Below are positions 56,246 through 64,000 of a stretch of DNA of 64,000 bases, piece after piece. The stretch is from Chlamydoabsidia padenii (Eukaryota > Mucoromycota > Mucoromycetes > Mucorales > Cunninghamellaceae): NCBI GenBank assembly GCA_025330725.1, contig JAIWND010000019.1:62001-126000 (forward strand), read 5' to 3'. A program made the position numbers and the translations under genes. The notes under the pieces were generated by a model. It ran no database searches, was not told the DNA's origin, and saw only the letters and a list, made by a program, of their open reading frames with translations. Every line of letters starts with the position of its first letter. Position 1 is the stretch's first letter.

Positions 56246-58343
56246 TTGAGGATTCGTTCATTAATCATACCTACCCAATTTTCAAAGTGGCGTACTTACC
56301 ATCCCAGGCATCCCAGTAAGTTGGCTATACAATGTCAGCATTATGTATCTATCTAACATGTACCACTTTTTTTCCCCCCATTTACCACGTCTTCATACAG
56401 CTGCAAAAGATTTCCTTTGCTACCATCAGGGACCAAATTTCCTCTACGTGTGTAGTAGAACACAGCATACCATTAGTGGTAAAGAGTGGTTAGTTATGTG
56501 ATTGTTCTGAATCATCCCCTCGATTTGGTTACCTGTCATATTTCTTGTCATACAATTCGAAAAGTTGACCACGAGCGTTAAAAACAGCCTTGATTTTTGG
56601 ATTTTCCAATACAAAGTCCCCCGATTCAAGTTGATATGCTACCGCCAAAAAAGGAAACATCGGGTCAGTCTTGTTTCATTCAAGTAACTTGATGTCATCC
56701 TGTTTTCATAATACCTACCTTGAGCTCGGCTGTCTGACTTTACAATCGACACACTGCTGGAAGTGATCGCAGATACAGAAAAGCCCGGTACATTTTCAAC
56801 TATATATTTGTCGGTAAAGATGATAATGTATTAGTTAGTACATGTTTATTATTTAAAAAGATGATCAGTTCTAATTTCTTACCGAGGATTAGTTCATGAT
56901 TGTCTTTTTTCTGTTGATTTAACCATGCAGTGTTCTTTTGCGGAACGGAGACAACATCCGATCGGAACCAAGGAAGGGTATTGAAAACAGCGATACCTGA
57001 AAAAAAAAAAAAAAGACAAGAAGAGTTAGTATGTTTTCCAAAGAGTTAGAATGATTACCTTCGTTAGACTGGATATCTTTATGGTTTGCATCACCGAAGA
57101 GAATATAGTCTTGAGCTTTTTCGACGAAGTGTCAGTGATTCAAAGATTACATCACGATGATACTATGGTAAAGATCAAAACCCCCGTGTTGTTAGAGATA
57201 TAGCGTTTACTTTTCTAGTTAGTATAAGTCCAGTTTACCTTGTGTACATCCACATAAGCTAAGCCAATTCCAGATCCAGGTAAGCAGTCGTAAAACTGGT
57301 TCAAACAAATAAGTTTCCAGAGCCGTTTGATATCATTTGACGGGTAGTCGTATGGTGAATTCGCCTTGTTGTTCTCCAATACCCTGGCCACTGTTGATAG
57401 GAATTCCACGACTCGATCAAGACTTCACTTTGCTTGTTGCCGCGTTTTACCAGAGCCTGCGTTGTATATGTGTCACGATGGAATTCCAGATACAATTCAC
57501 CTTTGTATGATTGTAGTTTTTGACTATTGTTTTCCACACTTCTAAAAAAGTCGATGACTTGACAGGGTTTGCATAAAGGCATCCCATCCTAGTGCAATAA
57601 AAGAGATACACAAAAGTTAGTAATACAGATCGCTTGGTTAATATTCTAGCGCCTGTCCAATAACTTGTTTTTCATACTTACAACGTTCTTCATTCGTTTC
57701 AAACGTTCCAAGTGCTCGGAAGTTGGTCCACTATCACCATCACCATCACCATATTCAAAAAAAAAACAAAGAAGTTAACATGCAAATTACCAGAAATTAT
57801 AAACAAGCTTACCCAAAAACAAGGATGCTTTTGTTTGAGTATTCAATAACGTGGTGATTTTGAGTACTAAAGAACGAAGACAAGTTGGTCGTTAGTTTGA
57901 AGACCATCAAGCTTTTATACTTACCATTTGTATAGTTCACTAGGAGTTACTGGTGCATTATACCTAAATAAGTATTAAGAGTTATGCAAGTTGAGTTTTT
58001 TTATCAGTATGTATCAATCATTTTACTACTTACGTATCAGCAGGAGTAAGATAAGCCAAAACTTTGGAATTGTCGATACCAGTCCACCAAAAGGTCGTCA
58101 AAGGGAATTTGTTGATGTTATTCCAGGAGAGCTTTTGAGTGAAGAAGTAATCACAACCAAATTGTTTGAATACTTGTGGTAGCTAATGAGGTTTTATAAA
58201 AATGAAGACAGATGATAATCGCGCATTTAGTAGTTATAACCTCTATTCAAACTATACACCGATAAGATAGTGCTTGCTTTTACCTGACCAGAGTGTCCTA
58301 TATAAGCATTTAAAGTGATATAACTTATATTAGATACCTGTTA

Positions 58344-58345
<2 letters not shown>

Positions 58346-58390
<45 letters not shown>
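58346..58390. repeat. Poly(T) tract, 45 nt, in mannosidase intron
   Basis: T run on the plus strand (sense A), inside an intron of the pseudogene. Confidence 0.95.
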
Positions 58391-58582
58391 CCTTCAACTT
58401 ACCAAATGAATCAGGTAACCAAAAGACTTTTGTTCTTTTTCCAAAGTGTTCTTCATAGTATTTCTTCCTTAAAAGCATTTACCGACACAAGGATTCACCA
58501 GAAGGCATGTTTGTATCTACATAAATGGTAATCAGCTAGTAAGGACATGCAAATAAAGGCACAAAACAAGTATTAATCTTAC

Positions 58583-58598
58583 CATGGTCCACCCAGCT
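58583..58598 (-). other. 16-nt microexon of the mannosidase relic
   Basis: AGCTGGGTGGACCATG, bounded by TTACAAAG and GTAAGA, supplies the SWV part of the family GGTWVEMD block between two larger exons. Confidence 0.6.
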
Positions 58599-60155
58599 CT
58601 TTGTAATCACACATCATATCAAGAGAATTAATTAGTGCCCATGTATCATTAGTATGAGAAAGCAACCTACTCCACCAATAATTTCCCACCGCCCAGCTTT
58701 TTCTTGTTTCTTGATCTTGAGGAAAAGATGAGGATAGAGTTCTTGAAGCCATTCATATTGTTGCACCTATAGGATGTGTAAAACGAGAATGAGTAAGTAT
58801 ACACTCTTATCAATTAATCCGCTGTCATCTGTGTTTTGTTTTACCTGAGAAGCCGTAAAAATATAACCCGGATACCTTTCGATTAGATCCAGCTGTTTTG
58901 ACCAAGAGCGAGCCACTTTTCTTTTGATTCTTCATATGGCCATAACCGAGCAGTGTCAATATGACAATGGCCAATAGAAGTGATTTGATGTTCGCCTTGT
59001 CCATTAGATGTTGAGAGAAACGCCTTGGTTAGATCCAAACATTTTTTGGTCGTAGAGCTGTCGTGAATAATAAACAGATTGATGACTTCATTCAATGTCC
59101 AAAGAGCCTGTCGGGCACGAGATGATTCTTGAGTTGTGTCATAAGCAATACCCCTAATAACGCTGTAAGATAAAATGAGTCATTATCCTTTTTCCTTTCC
59201 CTTTTCGGAGTACTTACATTAAATCATGATACAGTTGTTGCAGCGAAGTATTGCGCACCACCAAATCGGCTTTCTTGATGCTGAAATAGCGATTAGGATT
59301 AGGCACCATGGCGTCGTTGCTTCCAACACCAAATATTCCATTACAGGCAGCTTCGATATAAAAGGAGAATGTTTGATCCTTTTTTGAACGATGTGTCAAA
59401 ATATATTCGTGGCGACTTTGGTCAGCTATGGTTGTTAAAAGAATGTATAGTTAGTTCAGTATGAGCTTATGTAATTAATGTTATTTGACAACCTACATCC
59501 ACCTGTCAAGCCTTGTTGAGGAGCACCATCTTCAGATCAAACCAGAGCTTCAGAATCCATGTCCCATTGGAAAACAACATGTTGATTTTCCAAAAAGCTT
59601 GTTATAAGAATATCCACTTTGAACCAATGAGTAGATTAGCTAGGACCAAAAGTTCGCATTTGTTGTACTATGGGATCAAATTTCTGTGCTACAGCTTCCT
59701 AGCAGGGGAGAGGAGAATACTTTATTAGTCTCCGCCTTAACTGTTCAGTTCCGTCATTATGCAGCCCAGTCTCTATTCCAAATTACTTACCTTGAATGTA
59801 ATTCGCTTTGACGTGAATACAATAGGCAGTTAGAAGACACAAGATATGGAGTAATAGTTGTAAAAGGGGTAGCAAGTTAGTAATAGTCCGTCAGGGCAAA
59901 TAGCATTAGGTGTCATGTTGTTTTCTTCTTCTTTTTTGCCAATAATTTGTGTTTCACATTTACCTTTAGGTTGGGAACACTGTAAACACCAAGTTTAACA
60001 TGAGGAGCACCTGATAGTCTTGTTTTCCAATGGTCTTGGTGAATTCCCATACCATAGAATTGTCCAGTTTCAGCTAAAAAGTTGTTAATGCGTGATTGAT
60101 TAATGTTGCGCGGTACCCTTAGCGTGTTATCGATTGAAGATTTCAGTGTCGTCAT

Positions 60156-60386
60156 TGTTGTAAATAGAAGAAGGAGAAAGAATATATCGAATATAAACTA
60201 ACAGTTGCAAGTGGGTAAAAGTAAAGGAAAGAGAGGGAAAACGTTTTGGGACAATAATAAAAAAAATCCATCATCTGATTCGGAATTTGAAAAGTCTTTT
60301 TCTTGCCAACCTGTGGATTTCCTTTTTTCTTTCTTTCTCTCAAACTTATTTAAATCTTTACATTCTATATCATCCTTCACTGTGTC
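60156..60386. promoter_or_regulatory. 231-bp divergent promoter, mannosidase relic / hydrolase
   Basis: Contains one element variant (TTCGGAATTTGAAAAG near 60280), central to both starts, flanked by T-rich leaders on each side. No gene is present. Confidence 0.6.
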
Positions 60387-63300
60387 ATGTCATTCCAACT
60401 CTCTAATGTCTGGCATGTCCTTGGTCCTTTTCCAATTGGCATGCGCGAACAAGATTTTGGCGCTGACCCTTTGGAAGCATATGGTAAGACTTCTCCAAAA
60501 CGGGAATGCTTGGCTATTAATGAATAGCATAAAAATGAACCTGATTACTAATTTTACTTTTTGTATATTAACAATAGGTGGATTCCGTAACCTCAAGTAC
60601 TCGAAAAAAGCAAGATTCCCAAGCGAACTAGATCAAAGTGGACATGTTGGGTGGACGGTTACTCAGTCTGTGGATAATGTTGTTGGTCCATTGTCATTCC
60701 CAAACGTCAGGTAAAGAAGCAACTGTTTAACATAAAAAACATAATTATAATGTATCAAATGTTACTAACCACTTTATTTTAATCATTACTTGTACTATCC
60801 GCTGTGTAGGTGGATGCAAAACGGATCTGCGTTTGGATGGTCTATTGAACAATATCAAGCTTGGACTCGGGGCACATTGAAAATCACAAAACAAAGTAGT
60901 ATACTTATCCAAATGCACGGTGTCACAACCTTTTACATTAATGGAAAAAGATATTCCGGTGATCTTTACGGCTACAGCACAACATTGCATTGGGTGGAAC
61001 TAGAAAAGGGCACGCATATATTGGAAACCCGCTTGGTGCATGATGTTCGGGTATTTGGGGGTGGCAACAACAAAAATGGTCCACAATGCAAATTCTCCAT
61101 CTCTATTTTCCCTTTGGATTGCAGCACATTTGTGGATGATACTCTCTTCTCGCATCAACATCGCCTCAACACCACCGCGACACTTTTGACTCGGGATATG
61201 ATGAAGGAGGTACTCATGCCATCCTTTTTACAAAACATTGGCTTTGCTGGAAAGTATGGGTCTGTATCTATCCACAACCTTACTATGGAATCTCTACAGG
61301 TGATCTCGATCCGACTGGTCTTCCAAGCGTATTCTTCATGTAACCATTTATCAGATGTCGTCACTATATTGGTAAAAACAACGATAGAACCAATGATAAA
61401 GACAAAATACTGACCTTTCTCTTTCTCTCTCTTTTAATTGTATCCAAATTAGAGACCCGGAATACTAACTCAACGATCGAATCACACTACTCTTGTCAAA
61501 GGACAACAAAGACGCATCGGATTCTCATTTGATCTTAAAAGAAACACTACCCACGATGAAACTCTCTTTATACAGGCATCCAAAATCCATGTCAAGATCA
61601 TTGTATCACTTGCTACGCCAACTAATACTTTTACCTTGGTCGACGACAATAATACCATTGCTGCTATAAAGTGGGGGAATTATGACAAGAAGAATAGTAA
61701 TGAGAAGACAGATGGCCAAGAATCATTTGTCTTTTGTTATACATTCTTGGACTTTGATGGATCGGTACAATACGCCAAAGCAAAGCGACCAAAGACACTC
61801 GACACTGACGAAAACAAGCCTGTGATATTGGCCTTACATGGAGCAGGGGTGGACATTGGGAAAGACTCATTTTGGACAAGCTCGATCGATGCACAAGAAT
61901 CGGTTTGGATCGTGTTTGCCACAGGGCGGACTCCTTGGTAAGTATATCATAAAAGGGGATCAGGCCCCCCCCCAAAAAAAATTAAGATGATGTCTAATCA
62001 GTATTACTTTTCTTAAATAAATAGGGGAATGGATTGGCATGGACCAAGTATGAAGAATGCTTTTTGCGCGTTGGATGGTCTTGCTCAAGTCATGGATCTG
62101 CTATTCTCAAAATCGATAGAAAACCATCAACAAACTTCTGATGACTATGATTGGGTTGTAGGTAATATAATAAAAATGGTTCCTCGATTGAACTTACTCA
62201 CCTTTTATTCCTTTTATAGTGGACAAGTCGGAATCCTTCTCTATTGGTGATATAAATCGGTTGATCTATATGGGTAAGCATATGCCAATTCACCATTGAC
62301 TCTTTTTACTAACTCTTTTTTTTTCCCTATCCCATAGGACACAGCAATGGCGGACAGGGGGCGTGGTACTTGGCAACACACTATCCTGATCGTGCAGTGG
62401 CAGGTAAAATACAATACCTAGTGCTATTTGACTTTCATTAACTAAATCTATTTGTTTTAGTCGTGGCTGCTGCTGGATATGTGAAGATTCAAGATTATGT
62501 ATCCTATGCCAACTGGATTAGCCACTCTCATATAGACCCATTGTTGTTTGGTGTAAGTCAAAATAAATACATGAAGCATGTGGGAATACTAACATTGACC
62601 TTCTTCTTGTAGATGCTCGAAATGGCCTATGCTGAATACAATAATGATTTACATATTCCAAATATGGTGGGACTTTCTGTACTTGCAAGATACGGGTCTG
62701 AAGATGATAATGTGCCTCCCTTACATACACGGAAATATGTGCGTCTACTCAATGAATATAACAAGAATCCTGAACTTATCAAGTAAGTAAAAAGAAGAAG
62801 AAAAAAAGGTTGATCAAGGTCTGAATACTAATGATATATTGGCTTTGGGGTGCATCAATTAGGGTATCATCTGTAGAGGGAAAAGGCCATTGGTGGGATA
62901 CTGTACTTAACGATAAAGAAGTCAACAAATTCCTGGAAACCACCATACAGAAATCCACACGGATACAGGACAACGAACAACAGCATTTTACCATTGTCAC
63001 TACTAATCCAGCATCGACAGGCACCGTCCACGGAATTCAAATCGAGCAACTCTCCATTCCCTATAGGTAAATCATTACAAAGTGAATCATCAATCATCTT
63101 TATAACCAACTAGTAACGTTTTACACTATGTAGGAAAAGCTGCATTTTTGCTGATTTGGATTATGACAACAACTCCCTTGTATTAAAAACCACCAATGTA
63201 TCAGCCTTTAGGATTTGCCGCCGCTCGGAGACCACAGTGGTCATTGATCAAACAGTCATCCACCAGGTTGACATATACAAAGGTGTACTATTTACATTAG

Positions 63301-64000
63301 ATAAGAATGGCAAATGGAAGGTAAGCAGGAAATGAAATCTACTACAGTACGAATCTAATTTATTATGTATATAGATCGAAGACAAGAAATGGCCTAGAAG
63401 AGGTGAACGTAGTCGGCAATCCTATGGACCTTTACATCGACTGTATGAATCAAGCAAACCACTAATGATTGTGATACCCAGCATAAACCGACAACAACTA
63501 CCTTCATCAGCATATACCACTTATCATCACCTCGCACTACAGATTGCTCACGACTGGTATCTCTATGGCGGCGGAGATTCAATGATTGTGGGGGATGATC
63601 ATCCAATCGTCGCTTTTGAGGAAATCGATCTAACAGCAGTGACCGAAGACGAATCACCATTTTATCGTATATACCTTGGTGTTGGCCAAGATAATCATGC
63701 AATGACCCAGTTACTTGGCTTAGAATCTAATTATGTGGACATCGAAATCGACAAGTCTAGTATACAAATTGGATCTAGACGCTTTGATGACCCTGGTACA
63801 GGTAAATGAACTTTTTATGAAATGTAATGAAGATCCCCTTCCCCTTACACATCTCCTTTTGAATTTAGGTATTTTATTTGTATGTCCGGGCAGCAGCTCA
63901 AATGAAATGGCTATTGTCATATCCGGTCTAGATTTTGAAGGATTGGAATTGGCATGTCAATTGTTACCTAGGCGTACAGGTCTATTGGTACCAGAATGGA
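60387..64000 (+). CDS. Large alpha/beta hydrolase, 3' end outside window
   Basis: At least 900 residues; the frame is still open at the window end. Exons: 60387-60483, 60578-60710, 60810-61371, 61453-61937, 62025-62161, 62220-62273, 62338-62403, 62461-62552, 62613-62782, 62863-63066, 63134-63320, 63375-63801, 63869 onward; phases agree throughout. The N-terminal half (VLGPFPIGMREQDFGADPLE, TLKITKQSSILIQMHGVTTFYINGKRY) looks like beta-sandwich modules. The catalytic alpha/beta-hydrolase region has the oxyanion segment ILALHGAGVDIG and the nucleophile elbow YMGHSNGGQGAWYLA, with GKGHWWD offering a likely catalytic His and GSEDDNVPP the acid region. It resembles S9-type or esterase-type hydrolases conserved in fungi; the substrate is not evident, and no signal peptide is seen. 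It begins 231 bp from the divergent dead mannosidase. Confidence 0.85.

Larger units (their letters stand above)
55624..60155 (-). pseudogene. AMS1: Decayed Ams1/MAN2C1-type alpha-mannosidase (GH38)
   Basis: GH38 exoglycosidases of this type degrade free oligomannosides in cytosol or vacuole. The locus spans a full-length, many-exon gene (start 60155, MTTLKSSIDNTLRVPRNINQ; end 55624). Conserved blocks read GQFYGMGIHQDHW, FYIEAACNGIFGVG, GHCHIDTA, ERYPGYIF, FWLPDSFG, FFTQKLSWNNINKFP and ELYLEFHRDTYTTQALVKRGN, and the C-terminal beta domain has ILRLYEAYGG. Splice sites mostly survive, but the frame does not. Stops replace expected residues at 59636-59638 (Trp of FGPSWSTHWF), 59537-59539 (Trp of EALVW) and 58479-58481 (Gln after SLCR). 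Single-base losses lie near 58922-58925, 57415/57416 and 56174-56176. One intron (about 57757-57812) lacks an AG acceptor. HIDTARLWP has Arg for the usual Trp. It therefore cannot make an intact enzyme. It shares a 231-bp divergent promoter with an intact hydrolase gene. Confidence 0.9.

Noticed and set aside
58479..58490. GTAAAT at the Gln-to-stop site of the mannosidase as a splice donor
   Set aside because: The conserved sequence continues without a gap directly after the stop codon, leaving no room for an intron.

Overview
The window is a eukaryotic, intron-rich, AT-rich stretch from a filamentous fungus. Short introns with GTAAGT-type donors and CTAAC-like branch points, a group X (Mak2/Phk-type) hybrid histidine kinase, a WOPR regulator, a CSL transcription factor, a GH134 mannanase and a cytosolic GH85 glycosidase together point to an early-diverging lineage, most likely Mucoromycota (Mucorales-like). 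The species cannot be named from the sequence alone. Gene models were built by hand: each splice junction was checked for phase, and exon sums are divisible by three unless stated otherwise.

Layout. 1-1298: intergenic DNA with a dispersed repeat and a possible retroelement relic. 1299-2353 (+) RPL16/uL13. 2841-3703 (-) SRA1-domain protein. 4682-13131 (-) a 2395-residue pseudokinase/ATPase/GAF/histidine kinase/receiver protein. 13478-14161 (-) unknown protein. 14806-23651 (+) Rim15/Greatwall-type kinase with PAS, zinc finger and receiver. 23652-25697: gene-poor convergent gap. 25698-27433 (-) secreted subtilisin. 28352-30309 (+) CH-like domain protein. 31199-35064 (-) CSL factor. 37090-39612 (+) RasGEF. 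40785-42269 (+) Gti1/Pac2 (WOPR) factor. 42506-44163 (-) CDK10. 44398-45823 (-) Hst2/SIRT2 sirtuin with an apparent 1-nt frameshift. 46705-49472 (-) GH85 endo-beta-N-acetylglucosaminidase. 49640-49795 (-) small ORF. 50349-50903 (-) GH134 mannanase. About 52255-53015 (-): unresolved. 53322-54060 (+) RPL15. 54442-55410 (+) SPC3. 55624-60155 (-) a decayed Ams1-type alpha-mannosidase. 60387->64000 (+) a large alpha/beta hydrolase cut by the window edge.

How they fit. There is no metabolic cluster. Much of the left half is signalling: two very large receiver-domain proteins (the hybrid kinase and Rim15) lie in opposite orientation with one small gene between them. The right half has glycan and secretion functions: GH85, GH134, the GH38 relic and a signal peptidase subunit.

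The most unusual signal is non-coding. The 11-mer CGGGATTTSAA (S = G or C) occurs exactly 15 times, and many near-matches also occur. All are outside exons as far as I could read. Many lie 70-300 bp upstream of start codons, but some sit in convergent gaps and one is in an intron. It sometimes pairs with TGCATGAAT and once forms a perfect inverted repeat. It behaves like a lineage-specific regulatory or TFIIIC/insulator-type element, or the core of a degraded dispersed repeat. A second striking feature is the alpha-mannosidase gene, which keeps its exon structure but carries three nonsense codons, three frameshifts and a lost acceptor.
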